From positions 1 to 64,000 of the forward strand of contig NZ_JNFG01000202.1 of NCBI RefSeq assembly GCF_000729995.1: a DNA stretch of 64,000 nt. Direction: 5' to 3'. This document shows, piece after piece, positions 27,082 to 36,981 of the stretch (its first letter is position 1; each line of letters starts with the position of its first letter). Both the position numbers and the translations under genes were made by a program. Source of the stretch: Caballeronia sordidicola. GTDB taxonomy: Bacteria; Pseudomonadota; Gammaproteobacteria; Burkholderiales; Burkholderiaceae. Under the pieces are notes generated by a model. It was not told the DNA's origin, did not search any database, and saw only the letters and a program-made list of their open reading frames with translations.

Positions 27082-30000
27082 CTATCCTTCCTGCGGGCCT
27101 TGAACGTCGCCACGCGGCGCCTCGGACTCGACGACGTTTGCCGTGGCCTTCTCCCGTGTCATCGACTTCACCCGGTCTTGAATAAACCGCTGCCCCGACA
27201 CGACGATATAAAACGCCAGCGGCGTGAACACGAGCCCGAGCACGGTCGCCGTAATCGCACCGCCGAATACGCCGGTCCCGATCGACCGCCGGCTCTCCGC
27301 CCCGGCGCCGCTCGACACGAGCAACGGCACGACGCCCAGCAAAAACGCCGCCGATGTCATCACGATCGGCCGGAAACGCGCACTCGCCGCCGCGACAATG
27401 GCGTCCTTCAACGGCGCGCCATCGGCGTAAAGCGTGCGCGCGAACTGCACGATCAGGATCGCGTTTTTCGCCGATAACCCGATCACCGTGATCATGCCGA
27501 CTTTGAAGTAGACATCGTTGGGCATGCCGCGCAGAAGCATCGCGATCACTGCGCCGATCACGCCCAGCGGCACGATGGTCAGCACCGCGAGCGGGATGGT
27601 CCAGCTCTCGTAAAGCGCCGCGAGCGCCATGAACACGGCCAGTAGCGACAAGCCAATGAGTATCGGCGTGAGGCGGGCGGCGCGCGTCTCTTCAAGCGCC
27701 GTATCGGTCCAGTCGTAACCCACGCCCACCGGCAGCGCTTGCGCGAGCCGCTCCATCGCGGCCATCGCCGCACCGGAACTCGTGCCGTTGGCGGGACGGC
27801 CGCTGACATCGAGCGAAGGCGAACCGTTGTAGCGCGTGAGGACCGTCGGTCCGGTCGTCCAGTGCAGCGACGCTACGGACGATAACGGCACCATCTGCCC
27901 CGCGGCGTTACGCACCGATAGGTTCATGAGACTGTCTTCGGTCATGCGCGACGACGCGTCGGCGGCGACCATCACGCGGCGCATGCGGCCGCCCGAAGGG
28001 AAGTCGTCGATATACGACGAGCCGAAGGTGTTCCCGAGCGCGTCGCCGATCTTGTCGAACGAGACGCCCAGCGCATAAGCCTTCGCGCGATCGACATCCA
28101 GCACGATGCGCGGCGCATCCGGCAACGCTTCCGAGTGCACATCGGCGAAAGCGGGATTGTTGCGAGCCTGCTCGAAGAGCTGTTCGCGCGCGGCGGTCAG
28201 TGCTGCGATACCGATGCCGCCGCGATCTTCCAGACGCATCACAAACCCTTCCGAATGGCCCATGCCGGGCACCGATGGCGGCATCTGGGCAGCCACGTCG
28301 CCGTCCATGATCTTCGAGAACGAGCGGTTCAGCGTGTCGCGCAGCGTGGCGGCGTCGGTATTGCGCGCTGACCACTCCTTCAAATCGACGAAACACATCG
28401 CCACGTTCTGGCCGCTGCCCTGGAAACTCCAGCCGACCACGCTCGTCACGTTCGCCACCGCCGGTTCGCGTTTCAGGATCGCTTCCGCCTGTTCGACGAC
28501 CGCGAGCGTGCGCGCCTGCGTGGCGCCCGCCGGCAACTGCACCATCACCTGAAGCTGCGCCTGGTCTTCCTGGGGCAAGAAGCCACCCGGCATATGCAGG
28601 TAAAGCGCCGCGCACGCGCCGGCTAGCACGAGATACACCACGAACATGGGACCCGCGCGGCGCAGGACGCGCGCGACCAGCCCGCGATATCCCCGCGAGG
28701 TCCAGTCGAAGGCCGCTGTGAAGCCGAACGAACGGCTACCGGCTTCGTGTGAGCCGCGTGAATCGTGTAAACCACGGCGCAAGGCGCTTCGCGGCGGCGC
28801 CTTCAGCAGGTTCGCGCATAGCGCCGGCGTCAGTGAAAGGGCGGTGAATGCGGACACGAGAATCGACGCGATCATCGCGACCGTGAACTGCCGGTAAATC
28901 CCGCCGACACTGCCGGGGAAAAACGCCATCGGCACGAACACGGCAGTCAGCACTGCAGTAATACCGACGATCGCGCTGCCCATCTGCTGCATCGCCCGGC
29001 GGGTGGCCGCGCGTGGCGCAAGACCCTCTTCACGCATCACGCGATCGACGTTCTCGACCACGACAATGGCGTCGTCGACCAGGATCCCGATCGCCAGCAC
29101 CATCGCGAACATGGTGAACACGTTGATCGACATGCCGAGCACATAAAGCGCAAGCAGCGCGCCGGTCAATGCAACCGGAATGACCACGGTGGGCACCAGT
29201 GCATAACGCAAGTCGCGCAGGAATAGCCACATGACCAGGAACACCAGCAGCACCGCTTCGAACAGCGTCAGCGCCACTTCGTGCAGCGCGACGTGGACGA
29301 ACTTGGCGCTGTCGGCCGGGATCTCCACGGCCACGCCCGGCGGCAGGCTGCGCGACAGTTCCGCAAGCTTCGCGCGGATCGCGGCGGAGGTTTCCATCGC
29401 GTTGCCTTGCGGCGAGAGCCGGATACCGACGGTTGCCGCCGGCTTGCCGTTCAGCCGCGAAAACGACGCGTAGCTGTCGCGGCCCACCTCCACCCGCGCG
29501 ACATCCTTCAGCCGAACGGCCGATCCATCCGCGCGCGCCTTCAGCACGATCTCGCCGAATTCGGCCGGCGAGACCAACTGCCCCCTGACCGTGACCGATG
29601 CCGTCAGTTGTTGACCGGTGACAAAGGGCACGTCGCCGAGCGTGCCGGCGGTGACCGTCGCGTTTTGCGCCGCGATGGCTTGAGTCACATCGGCGGCGGC
29701 CAGGTTGAATTCGCGCAGCTTCATCGGATCGATCCAGACCCGCAACGCTTCTCCGGCATCCCACAATTCGGCTGAGCCGACGCCCGGCGCACGCTTCAAG
29801 TCGCGCAGCATGTAGCGATTGACGTAGTCGCTCAGTTCCACGGAATCGCGATGGTCGTCGGTGGACGTGAGCGCGACGAGCATCAGGAACGTGCCGGTCG
29901 ACTTGAAGACGGTGATCCCTTGCTGCACGACTTGCTGCGGCAGCCGCGACTCGATCTGCTTCATCCGGTTCTGGACATCGACCATGGCGATGTCCGGGTT

Positions 30001-30294
30001 CGTGCCCGCCGAAAACGTGGCGGCGATCTCGAGTTCGCCCAGGCTGTCGCTGGTAGTTTCGTAGTATTGCAAGCCTTCGGCGCCGTCCAGGCTTTCTTCG
30101 ATCACGCTCGCGACGGTGTTGTCCACGCTTTCCGGCGATGCGCCCGGGTACATCGCAGCAATCACAATGCGTGGCGGTGTCAGCCGCGGATACTGCGAGA
30201 CAGGCAGGAAGGGCGTGACCAGTGCACCTGCCACAAAAATGGCCAGGGCAACAATCCACGCAAAGACAGGACGATCGATGAAAAAAGACGGCAC
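27082..30294 (-). CDS. RND efflux pump inner-membrane transporter, HAE1 (AcrB/MexB) family
   Basis: A 1070-residue proton-driven exporter. It opens with FFIDRPVFAWIVAL, has the paired large periplasmic loops after TM1 and TM7, the TM4 proton-relay pair in GILVDDAIVVVENV, and the C-terminal FTPLAFYIVV segment, all typical of AcrB/MexB/AmrB. The start codon is GTG at 30294 with GAGGA six bases upstream. No membrane-fusion or outer-membrane partner, and no regulator, is adjacent, so it must borrow partners. It is preceded by an AT-rich spacer with palindromes. Substrates unknown. Confidence 0.93.
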   Translation of the reverse strand: MPSFFIDRPVFAWIVALAIFVAGALVTPFLPVSQYPRLTPPRIVIAAMYPGASPESVDNTVASVIEESLDGAEGLQYYETTSDSLGELEIAATFSAGTNPDIAMVDVQNRMKQIESRLPQQVVQQGITVFKSTGTFLMLVALTSTDDHRDSVELSDYVNRYMLRDLKRAPGVGSAELWDAGEALRVWIDPMKLREFNLAAADVTQAIAAQNATVTAGTLGDVPFVTGQQLTASVTVRGQLVSPAEFGEIVLKARADGSAVRLKDVARVEVGRDSYASFSRLNGKPAATVGIRLSPQGNAMETSAAIRAKLAELSRSLPPGVAVEIPADSAKFVHVALHEVALTLFEAVLLVFLVMWLFLRDLRYALVPTVVIPVALTGALLALYVLGMSINVFTMFAMVLAIGILVDDAIVVVENVDRVMREEGLAPRAATRRAMQQMGSAIVGITAVLTAVFVPMAFFPGSVGGIYRQFTVAMIASILVSAFTALSLTPALCANLLKAPPRSALRRGLHDSRGSHEAGSRSFGFTAAFDWTSRGYRGLVARVLRRAGPMFVVYLVLAGACAALYLHMPGGFLPQEDQAQLQVMVQLPAGATQARTLAVVEQAEAILKREPAVANVTSVVGWSFQGSGQNVAMCFVDLKEWSARNTDAATLRDTLNRSFSKIMDGDVAAQMPPSVPGMGHSEGFVMRLEDRGGIGIAALTAAREQLFEQARNNPAFADVHSEALPDAPRIVLDVDRAKAYALGVSFDKIGDALGNTFGSSYIDDFPSGGRMRRVMVAADASSRMTEDSLMNLSVRNAAGQMVPLSSVASLHWTTGPTVLTRYNGSPSLDVSGRPANGTSSGAAMAAMERLAQALPVGVGYDWTDTALEETRAARLTPILIGLSLLAVFMALAALYESWTIPLAVLTIVPLGVIGAVIAMLLRGMPNDVYFKVGMITVIGLSAKNAILIVQFARTLYADGAPLKDAIVAAASARFRPIVMTSAAFLLGVVPLLVSSGAGAESRRSIGTGVFGGAITATVLGLVFTPLAFYIVVSGQRFIQDRVKSMTREKATANVVESEAPRGDVQGPQEG

Positions 30295-30796
30295 GCAAGT
30301 CCTCGCGATTCAAGGAGGTTGATTGAAGGCTACCGGGATTTGCCGATCTTCATCGGGGGCAGTCGCGGCCGGGATGCCGCGGCATTCCCGCGGGGATCCG
30401 CGAGTGATAGTTGATCCGGGATTACGCCAATCTTGCGTGGCGATCGTTGTGCTGAGACCGTTGCGTCGGATAAGCGAGCTTTGAAGATTGCGACGATGGG
30501 CTTTTGTGTTGCGTTCGACCAAACGTCAGCGGAGTGATATTAAAAATATAAAATAGTTGTGTCCAGCATTATTAAGAGCGGCTTTTGAGATCGCGTTTTA
30601 TCGCGATCTTGCTGAACACGTAATTTAATATTGGACGATGACGAGATTATGCTTTTAAAGCATGGACTATTATCAAATGTGATATTCGACAATGCCGTTG
30701 CGGGACGATCGTGGTCGAAATGAGTCAAGCTGGATAACTGATCATCGACAGGCTGTTCGGGCGGCCTGTCGAAGCTGGCCCAGTCACAACGCGTCA
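30295..30796. other. AT-rich spacer with three dyads upstream of the lone RND gene
   Basis: About 500 bp without a convincing gene. From 30530 to 30700 it is much richer in A+T than the rest of the window. Perfect dyads: 30588-30609 (8-bp arms agatcgcg, loop ttttat), 30649-30663 (7-bp arms atgcttt) and 30745-30772 (9-bp arms tcgacaggc, 10-base loop). It is a plausible site for a regulator or a nucleoid protein. Confidence 0.5.
30745..30772 (-). terminator. Hairpin after the 73-aa gene, possible terminator
   Basis: Nine-bp perfect stem with a ten-base loop, 24 bp beyond the stop of the small gene at 30797. There is no U-tract on the minus strand, so termination is uncertain. Confidence 0.35.
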
Positions 30797-31018
30797 TCAA
30801 CCGAATCGGGAAGTCTTGCTCGAAGCCGCTTGCTCGAGCATCGAGATGACGGCATCTATGTGACCTATGCGCTTGCGTTGCGCCGGCATGAGGCTCATCG
30901 ACAATACGGAATTAACACGGCTTCGCCAATAGGATAAGGACAGCCCGTGACTGGATGCAATCCGGTTGATTATCTGTTCCAGATGCGCAAGATCGGTTTC
31001 TATGAGCTGGTGATTCAT
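30797..31018 (-). CDS. Small hypothetical protein, 73 aa
   Basis: Starts MNHQLIETDLAHLEQIINRI; predicted to be soluble and mostly helical, with a central SLSYWRSRVNSVLSM segment and basic MPAQRKR. GGGGA lies at correct spacing before ATG 31018, which supports real translation. I do not recognise the family. It lies alone between the AT-rich spacer and the toxin-antitoxin pair, and its start overlaps the stop of a doubtful upstream frame. Confidence 0.55.
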   Translation of the reverse strand: MNHQLIETDLAHLEQIINRIASSHGLSLSYWRSRVNSVLSMSLMPAQRKRIGHIDAVISMLEQAASSKTSRFG

Positions 31019-31418
31019 TGTGTTCCCCAGTAGCGCCGTCTTTTTTTACGGTCGCTGGTTTTTGCCGTCGGGTTCAACGCTTTTTTATGCGTTATAGAAG
31101 CCGGCACGGCTTGGTGCTTCAGTAACATCCGGCTCTGGTCTGGCATGTTGAAGAAGAGCCGCTTCGCCGTTGCACTGGTCAATGCCCGGCTTATAGGGCT
31201 TTCAGCATGAGTCGTGCCACACTCCACTGGGCTACGGGGAAACGCTATCGGCCCTTTACTGACAACGGTAGCGGGCGACGGGAAGTAGCCGGAAAACGAT
31301 GAGCGGTGCTTATGCGCATGGCGTCGTTACGACCGTTGTTACGGCGTTACGTCGCACGAAGTTACGTTTGTTCCTGGGGCAGTGCAGGTGGGTGCGGAAC
31401 TGTGCGCCGAGGAGGCGC
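31019..31418. other. Spacer between 73-aa gene and toxin gene
   Basis: About 400 bp. The minus frame 31015-31227 ends in an ATGA overlap with the 73-aa gene but its composition is not gene-like. The plus strand holds repeated gttacg (31325-31372), possibly part of the toxin-antitoxin promoter. Nothing else is seen. Confidence 0.3.
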
Positions 31419-31670
31419 CTGAAGCAGCGGCGCAACCAAAACGCCGCCAAGGTACTCAGAACAATGGCGCGAAATGTCGCTGCCACGATCCAGGCGAAGA
31501 TAAAGGTGCTTGCGAACGATCCGTATTCGGCTACCAATGTGAAGAAGCTAACCGGACGCGATGGCTATCGGTTACGTGTTGGTGACTGGCGTGTTTTGTT
31601 TGAAATCAACGATGGCAAACTGGTGATCCTGGTGCTTGCCGTCAGACCTCGAGGAGGGGCTTACGAATGA
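31419..31670 (+). CDS. RelE/ParE-family toxin, N-terminus possibly degenerate
   Basis: The frame is open from 31299. The conserved part is NAAKVLRTMARNVAATI, TNVKKLTGRDGYRLRVGDWRVLFEI and LVILVLAVRPRGGAYE, diagnostic of small RelE/ParE mRNA-cleaving or gyrase toxins. Most relatives begin with a beta-strand ending in a Trp-Thr-Lys-like motif before the AAK segment; here the equivalent is LKQRRNQN. The only start at the expected distance is CTG 31419, three bases after GAGGAGG; ATG 31464 would truncate the first helix. The stop overlaps the antitoxin start (ATGA). The gene may be inactive or use an unusual start. Confidence 0.7.
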   Translation: MKQRRNQNAAKVLRTMARNVAATIQAKIKVLANDPYSATNVKKLTGRDGYRLRVGDWRVLFEINDGKLVILVLAVRPRGGAYE

Positions 31671-32038
31671 CTGCCATTCAATTTATCGAGCGCGACGGTC
31701 GTGCTGAATTCGCGATCGTGCCTATCGAAATCTGGAACCGCGTCGCGCCGTTGATCGAGGATCTCGATGACGAAGCGCTTTTTGATCAAGCGAAAGCCGC
31801 CGACGATGGTTTCCACGTGCCAGCCGTTGTGCTTGATGCTGAGTTGGCCGGCGTACACCCGATACGCGCCTGGCGCGAATATCGCAATCTCACTCAGGAC
31901 GCATTGAGCGAAGCATCTGGCATTAGCAAGCCGTATTTGAGCCAGATCGAAAGTGGCAAGCGAAACGGCACCTTCAAAAAACTGGCTGCTATAGCCAAGG
32001 CGCTCTCTGTCCCTGTGGATATCCTTGCGCAGCAGTAG
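31667..32038 (+). CDS. XRE-family antitoxin / transcriptional regulator
   Basis: A 123-residue protein. The N-terminal 60 residues (MTAIQFIERDGRAEFAIVP) form the toxin-binding part, and the C-terminal half is a HigA/XRE helix-turn-helix: WREYRNLTQDALSEASGISKPYLSQIESGKRNG. Such antitoxins neutralise RelE-like toxins and repress their operon. Toxin-first order with 4-bp overlap is as in higBA-type modules. Its 3' end is 20 bp from the convergent rng gene. Confidence 0.88.
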   Translation: MTAIQFIERDGRAEFAIVPIEIWNRVAPLIEDLDDEALFDQAKAADDGFHVPAVVLDAELAGVHPIRAWREYRNLTQDALSEASGISKPYLSQIESGKRNGTFKKLAAIAKALSVPVDILAQQ

Positions 32039-32058
32039 TTTTTTGTGCCGCCGAGTTC

Positions 32059-33528
32059 CTACATCAAAACGATGTCGTACTGCTCCTGACTCAGATTCGA
32101 CTCAACCTGCAGTGAAACCGGCTTCCCAATAAAGTCCATCAGCATCGCCAGATGTTGCGACTCTTCTTCGAGAAACAAATCGATAACCTGCTGCGACGCC
32201 ACCACGCGAAACTCACGCGGATTGAACTGCCGCGACTCACGCATGATCTCGCGCAGCACGTCGTAACACACCGTGCGCGGCGTCTTCACCTGCCCTTTGC
32301 CATCGCAGGTCGGGCACGGTTCGCACAACACATGCGCGAGCGACTCACGCGTACGCTTGCGTGTCATTTCCACCAGCCCTAACTGCGAAAATCCGTTGAC
32401 CGTCACCCGCGTCCGATCCCGCGACAACGCTTTCTTCAACTCGCCCAGCACCTGATCGCGATGCTCGACGTTCTCCATATCGATGAAATCGATAATGATG
32501 ATCCCGCCAAGATTCCTCAACCGCAGTTGCCTTGCAATGGTGTGCGCTGCTTCGAGATTGGTTTTGAAGATCGTATCGTCGAAATTACGGGCACCTACAT
32601 AACCGCCCGTATTCACGTCGATGGTGGTCATTGCCTCGGTCTGGTCGATCATCAGATAACCGCCTGACTTCAAGTCGACCCGGCGTGACAACGCTCGCTG
32701 AATCTCGGCTTCAATGTTGTACAGGTCGTACAGCGGCCGCTCGCCCGCGTAGTGATGCACGCGCGAAGCCACAGCCGGCGTGAACTCGATCGCGAAGTCA
32801 GCCAACATCTGGTAAGTCTCGCGCGAATCGACCTGAATACGCGAAGTCTCGTCGTTGACGAAATCGCGTAATACTCGCTGGGCAAGATTGAGATCCTGAT
32901 GTAGCAGGGAGGTCGGCGCCACGCGCTGCGCTTGCGCGACAATCGCCGTCCACGTCTTGCGCAAATAAGCGACGTCGGCCGCCAGTTCTTCACTCGATGC
33001 ATCTTCCGCAATCGTCCGGACGATGTACCCGCCTTTTTCATCGACAGGAAGAACGGCCGTGAGCCGTGCCCGGATAGCCTCGCGTTCGGCCTCGCTGGCA
33101 ATCTTCTGCGAGATCCCAATATGCGGTTCCTGCGGCAGATAAACCAGCGTTCGCCCCGCGATACTCACCTGCGTGGACAGCCGTGCACCCTTCGTGCCGA
33201 TAGGATCCTTGACAACCTGCACCATCAGCGCCTGTCCTTCGAACACGATCTTCTCGATAGGCGTGTGCGGTGCGTTCGAATGCGTTTCGCCTGCAATACG
33301 GGGATGCCAGATATCCGCTACGTGCAGGAACGCTGCGCGCTCTAGCCCGATATCTATAAAGGCCGACTGCATGCCGGGCAGCACGCGCACGACCTTGCCG
33401 AGATAGACATTGCCGACCCGTCCGCGCGACAACGTGCGCTCGACGTGAAGCTCTTGCACCGCGCCTTGCTGAACGAGGGCAACGCGGGTTTCCTGCGGTG
33501 TGACGTTGATCAGGATTTCTTCGTTCAT
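32059..33528 (-). CDS. rng: Ribonuclease G
   Basis: A 489-residue endonuclease of the RNase E/G family that matures the 16S rRNA 5' end and decays mRNA. An S1 domain near the N-terminus (GRVGNVYLGKVVRVLPGMQSAF) precedes the catalytic DNase I-like domain with metal Asp residues in TIDVNTGGYVG and IIDFIDM, and a Zn-link CPTCDGKG. Unlike RNase E it lacks a long C-terminal scaffold. The start MNEEILINVTPQETR at 33528 is canonical; the longer frame from 33792 overlaps maf. Only 7 bp separate it from maf upstream. Confidence 0.96.
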   Translation of the reverse strand: MNEEILINVTPQETRVALVQQGAVQELHVERTLSRGRVGNVYLGKVVRVLPGMQSAFIDIGLERAAFLHVADIWHPRIAGETHSNAPHTPIEKIVFEGQALMVQVVKDPIGTKGARLSTQVSIAGRTLVYLPQEPHIGISQKIASEAEREAIRARLTAVLPVDEKGGYIVRTIAEDASSEELAADVAYLRKTWTAIVAQAQRVAPTSLLHQDLNLAQRVLRDFVNDETSRIQVDSRETYQMLADFAIEFTPAVASRVHHYAGERPLYDLYNIEAEIQRALSRRVDLKSGGYLMIDQTEAMTTIDVNTGGYVGARNFDDTIFKTNLEAAHTIARQLRLRNLGGIIIIDFIDMENVEHRDQVLGELKKALSRDRTRVTVNGFSQLGLVEMTRKRTRESLAHVLCEPCPTCDGKGQVKTPRTVCYDVLREIMRESRQFNPREFRVVASQQVIDLFLEEESQHLAMLMDFIGKPVSLQVESNLSQEQYDIVLM

Positions 33529-33535
33529 GGACTGT

Positions 33536-34156
33536 TTAGAAGTCGACGCGCGCCACGCGCAGGAGTGCTGCTGTTTCGAAAAGAGGCAGGCCCATGATAC
33601 CCGAATAGGACCCTTCGATTCGTTCGATAAACGCCGCGGCACGTCCCTGAACGCCATATGCACCGGCCTTTCCGAGCGGTTCGCCGGTGGCCGCGTAACG
33701 CTGCAGTGCAGCACGTTCGACAGCGGCGAACTGCACAAGCGAACGCGACAGAACAGGCGGGAGCAGAACGCCGTCGGCATCGACGACGGCAAGCGCTGTC
33801 AGCACCTCATGATCGCGCCCGGATAGCCGTTCGAGCATCGCGACGGCATGGTCCGCGTTGTCGGGCTTGCCCATGATCGCGCCATCAAGCGTGACGGTCG
33901 TATCGGCAACCAGGATGGGGGCGGCACGATGCGCGCCTTTTACGCAGCGTGCGTAGGCCGCTTGCGCCTTTGCTGCGCAAACACGCAGGACATAGGCGTC
34001 CGCCGCCTCGCCGGGCAACTCGGCTTCGAGCGCTTCAGCGTCTTCATCGGGACGCGGCAGCAGCAACTCGAAGCGAACGCCGAGTTGCTGCAACAGTTCT
34101 TGCCGCCGGGGACTTTGCGACGCGAGGTAAACAAAAGGGAAATTGGACGATGGCAT
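33536..34156 (-). CDS. maf: Maf-like nucleoside triphosphate pyrophosphatase
   Basis: A 206-residue house-cleaning enzyme hydrolysing dTTP/UTP or modified nucleotides to monophosphates. It shows the substrate-loop motif [12 protein letters not shown] (11-22), the catalytic Asp in ILVADTTV and the conserved [20 protein letters not shown] segment near the C-terminus, typical of the YhdE subgroup. It lies in tight order rlmH-maf-rng, as in many betaproteobacteria. Confidence 0.94.
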   Translation of the reverse strand: MPSSNFPFVYLASQSPRRQELLQQLGVRFELLLPRPDEDAEALEAELPGEAADAYVLRVCAAKAQAAYARCVKGAHRAAPILVADTTVTLDGAIMGKPDNADHAVAMLERLSGRDHEVLTALAVVDADGVLLPPVLSRSLVQFAAVERAALQRYAATGEPLGKAGAYGVQGRAAAFIERIEGSYSGIMGLPLFETAALLRVARVDF

Positions 34157-34232
34157 GTTCGCGGATATTGAAGGTCACGCGCCGGCAAGCTCCAAGCGCG
34201 CTCGTTCAACGCCCGATGCGCCGCCTCTCACT

Positions 34233-34703
34233 TCAAGCGCGATGATAGGGATGGTTCTGCGTGATGCTCCACGCGCGATAAAGCTGTTCGGCCAGCAGCA
34301 CGCGGACCATGCCGTGCGGCAGCGTGAGACTTGAAACACGCAGCAGGACTTCGGCGCGCGCCTTGACCTGCGGGTCGAGACCGTCGGCTCCGCCGATCAC
34401 GAACGCCACATCGCGGCCTTCCTGCTGCCAGTCCGGCAATGCGCCGGCGAGTTGCATGGTGGTCCAGTCACGGCCGCGTTCGTCGAGCGCGACGACCCGC
34501 GCATTCTTGGGCAACGCCGACTCGATTCGCAGGCGTTCGGCGGCCATCACGCTCTCGGCGTTACGTCCCGATGAACGCTGTTCGGGCTTGATCTCGCGCA
34601 ACTCGATACGCAGCTCTGGCGGCATGCGCTTCGCATACTCGTCGAAGCCGGTCGCAATCCAGTCAGGCATCTTGTGGCCGACCGCAAGGATATGAAGTTT
34701 CAT
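34233..34703 (-). CDS. rlmH: 23S rRNA (pseudouridine1915-N3)-methyltransferase
   Basis: A 156-residue SPOUT methyltransferase (YbeA). It opens [15 protein letters not shown], has the SAM-binding knot [11 protein letters not shown] and the C-terminal [20 protein letters not shown], all canonical. It methylates pseudouridine 1915 in helix 69 of the ribosome. The size is exactly that of the family, and it follows rsfS as expected. Confidence 0.97.
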   Translation of the reverse strand: MKLHILAVGHKMPDWIATGFDEYAKRMPPELRIELREIKPEQRSSGRNAESVMAAERLRIESALPKNARVVALDERGRDWTTMQLAGALPDWQQEGRDVAFVIGGADGLDPQVKARAEVLLRVSSLTLPHGMVRVLLAEQLYRAWSITQNHPYHRA

Positions 34704-34810
34704 GGCGACATGGCAACGCGCTTGGACCGCGCTTTGGTTCCCGCTTTGCGTCCCGTTACGCCCGCGCTACGCCCGTGCCGTGACAGCGCGACGTTCGCGT
34801 TCGGCCAGTC

Positions 34811-35248
34811 TCAGCGGCGCGTGGTCTTGCGAGCCGGCTTGGCGGCGGGCTCGTCGTCTTCGTCGTCCGGCGCGCTCACTTGTGCGCCACTGAAGCCACC
34901 CGAGCTTTGCAGCTTGACGCGCACGGGTTTGTCGCCCCAGACCTCTTCGAGGTTGTAGTACTGGCGCAGCGCCGGTTGCAGGATATGGACGACCGCGTCG
35001 CCGCAATCGACCAGCACCCACTCGCCAACCTCTTCGCCTTCGGTGCTGATGACGTCGCCGCCCAGCCCCTTGACCTTGTCGCGCACGCTGTTGGCGAGCG
35101 CCTTGGTCTGACGATTCGACGTGCCGCTCGCGACGATGACACGGTCGAAGAGGGCGGTCAGGTGGGTGGTGTTGAACACCTTGATGTCCTGCGCCTTGAC
35201 GTCTTCGAGACCGTCGATGATCGCGCGTTGAAGCTTTGTGATTTCCAT
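34811..35248 (-). CDS. rsfS: Ribosomal silencing factor RsfS
   Basis: A 145-residue protein that binds uL14 on the 50S subunit and prevents subunit joining in starvation. Conserved parts: DVKAQDIKVFNTTHLTALFD, VIVASGTSNRQTKALA and GDAVVHILQPALRQYYNLEEVWGD. A C-terminal tail of about 35 residues (acidic stretch, then KPARKTTRR) is species-specific. Start MEITKLQ at 35248 is the family start; upstream in-frame sequence would overlap nadD. Confidence 0.96.
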   Translation of the reverse strand: MEITKLQRAIIDGLEDVKAQDIKVFNTTHLTALFDRVIVASGTSNRQTKALANSVRDKVKGLGGDVISTEGEEVGEWVLVDCGDAVVHILQPALRQYYNLEEVWGDKPVRVKLQSSGGFSGAQVSAPDDEDDEPAAKPARKTTRR

Positions 35249-35264
35249 ATTTTTACCGATGGTT

Positions 35265-35987
35265 TTACCGATGATACAAGTGGTGATGAACAATATAGTC
35301 CCATACGGCGGACGGTACATGACTCTCGGCGTCTATCTCACCCGCCGCGTGCGCTCGTAGCCGTTCGCCCAACTGCTCGCGGATTTCCGTAGCGGACACT
35401 TCCAGCTCCAGCGCCGAATCGATCAGCAGATGACCGTGCGGCGTGGCCTGGAGCACTTCAGCCGGGGCGCTGCGCGTGACAATTTCCTCGGCCACCGCGG
35501 GAGAAACCGTTGAGACGTCAAATCCTGCGCGGGTTTCCACGCACACGTGCGCAAATTCAAACAGGCGTTTCCAGTCGCGCCATGAATCCAGGTGCACGAG
35601 CTGGTCGGCGCCGATCAAAAGCGACAGCGACGCGTCCGGACCTTCGCGCGCGCGCCAGCGAGCCAGCGTCTCCACGGTATAGGTCGGGCCGTCGTGATCG
35701 ATTTCATCGGTGGCGACGATGACTTGCAAGCCTTCCGCATGCAGAGAATCGGCCGCCGCGCGGGTCATGGCAAGCCGGTGATGCGCCGCGGTTACATCCT
35801 TTTTCTGCCACGGCTGGCCGGCCGGCAACAGCACGAGTTCGGTCAGGTCGAGCAACTCGGCGAAACGGCGCGCAAGGGCTAGGTGCGCGTCGTGAATCGG
35901 GTCGAACGTGCCGCCCAGCAAACCGACGCGTCGAGCGCAAGGGAGGTTCGATTTCAGTGGACGATCCTCTTCGGGGACAGATTGCAC
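35265..35987 (-). CDS. nadD: Nicotinate-nucleotide adenylyltransferase
   Basis: A 240-residue nucleotidyltransferase making NaAD from NaMN and ATP in NAD synthesis. It has the [11 protein letters not shown] motif (25-35, the GxFxPxHxxH signature), the [15 protein letters not shown] region and the second signature SATEIREQ near the C-terminus. It is 16 bp upstream of rsfS, the common order. The N-terminal 18 residues before RVGLLGGTF are longer than in E. coli, so a start slightly downstream cannot be excluded. Confidence 0.95.
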   Translation of the reverse strand: MQSVPEEDRPLKSNLPCARRVGLLGGTFDPIHDAHLALARRFAELLDLTELVLLPAGQPWQKKDVTAAHHRLAMTRAAADSLHAEGLQVIVATDEIDHDGPTYTVETLARWRAREGPDASLSLLIGADQLVHLDSWRDWKRLFEFAHVCVETRAGFDVSTVSPAVAEEIVTRSAPAEVLQATPHGHLLIDSALELEVSATEIREQLGERLRAHAAGEIDAESHVPSAVWDYIVHHHLYHR

Positions 35988-36057
35988 CAGGGGCCGCGAT
36001 CAGGTCTCATAGTCTGCAGCTTTCTTGCGGCTTCTTTGTGCTGCTCTCGTAGTTCTT

Positions 36058-36981
36058 TTATAGCCACTCTCGCGCCACCAGGAAATCCGAGTAAAGCCGA
36101 GCTTCGGGCGTACCAGGCTCCGGTTTCCAGTTGTAGCGCCACGAGACGGCCGGTGGCATCGACATCAGGATGGATTCCGTACGGCCGCCGCTTTGCAGCC
36201 CGAACAGGGTGCCGCGGTCGAAGACGAGGTTGAATTCCACGTACCGGCCGCGCCGGTACGTCTGGAATTCACGCTGCGCTTCGCTGTAAGGCGTGTCGCG
36301 CCGGCGTTCGATGACCGGCAGATACGCGGCCAGGAAGCTGTCGCCGACGCTGCGCACCATGGCGAACGATTCGTCGAAACCGGGTTCCGAGACGTCGTCG
36401 AAGAAAATCCCGCCGATCCCACGCGCTTCATTGCGATGCTTGAGATAAAAATATTCGTCACACCATTTCTTGAAACGCGGGTACAGATCCGTGCCGAAGG
36501 GTGCCAGCGCATCCCGGCAGACGCCGTGAAAATGCCGCGCGTCTTCCTCATAGGCGTAGTAAGGCGTGAGGTCCATGCCGCCGCCGAACCAGAACAGCGG
36601 CGGTTCGCCCGCTTTTGTCGCGATCAGCAGACGCACGTTCATGTGCACGGTAGGGCAGTGCGGATTGCGCGGATGCATGACGAGCGACACGCCTATGGCC
36701 TCGAAACCACGCCCGGCAAGTTGCGGACGCGCGGCGCTCGCCGAGGCTGGCAAAGCGTCGCCGGCTACATCGGAGAAACCGATGCCGCCACGTTCGAAAA
36801 ACTGGCCACCTTCGAGAATCCGCGTGCTGCCGCCCCCGCGCAACCGTTCTTCCGGGCCACGCTGCCAGGAATCGATGAGGAATTCGTTGCCGTCGAACGC
36901 GCCAAGCGTCTGCGCGATCTGCTTTTGCAAACCGGTCAGATAAGTGCGGACAGCTTGTACGTCGTAGGTTGGAGCGGTCAT
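36058..36981 (-). CDS. hemF: Oxygen-dependent coproporphyrinogen III oxidase
   Basis: A 307-residue enzyme that oxidatively decarboxylates coproporphyrinogen III to protoporphyrinogen IX in haem synthesis. Conserved blocks: [74 protein letters not shown] and the C-terminal [13 protein letters not shown]. Length and order are canonical. It lies between purD and nadD; a hairpin separates it from purD. Confidence 0.97.
   Translation of the reverse strand: MTAPTYDVQAVRTYLTGLQKQIAQTLGAFDGNEFLIDSWQRGPEERLRGGGSTRILEGGQFFERGGIGFSDVAGDALPASASAARPQLAGRGFEAIGVSLVMHPRNPHCPTVHMNVRLLIATKAGEPPLFWFGGGMDLTPYYAYEEDARHFHGVCRDALAPFGTDLYPRFKKWCDEYFYLKHRNEARGIGGIFFDDVSEPGFDESFAMVRSVGDSFLAAYLPVIERRRDTPYSEAQREFQTYRRGRYVEFNLVFDRGTLFGLQSGGRTESILMSMPPAVSWRYNWKPEPGTPEARLYSDFLVAREWL

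Noticed and set aside
30540-30800. TTG-started minus frame after the 73-aa gene
   Set aside because: It runs through the 9-bp hairpin and the AT-rich spacer and looks like random translation.
31015-31227. GTG-started minus frame with ATGA overlap to the 73-aa gene
   Set aside because: The overlap is attractive, but the sequence is compositionally poor (Lys/Arg/Thr runs) and unrecognisable.
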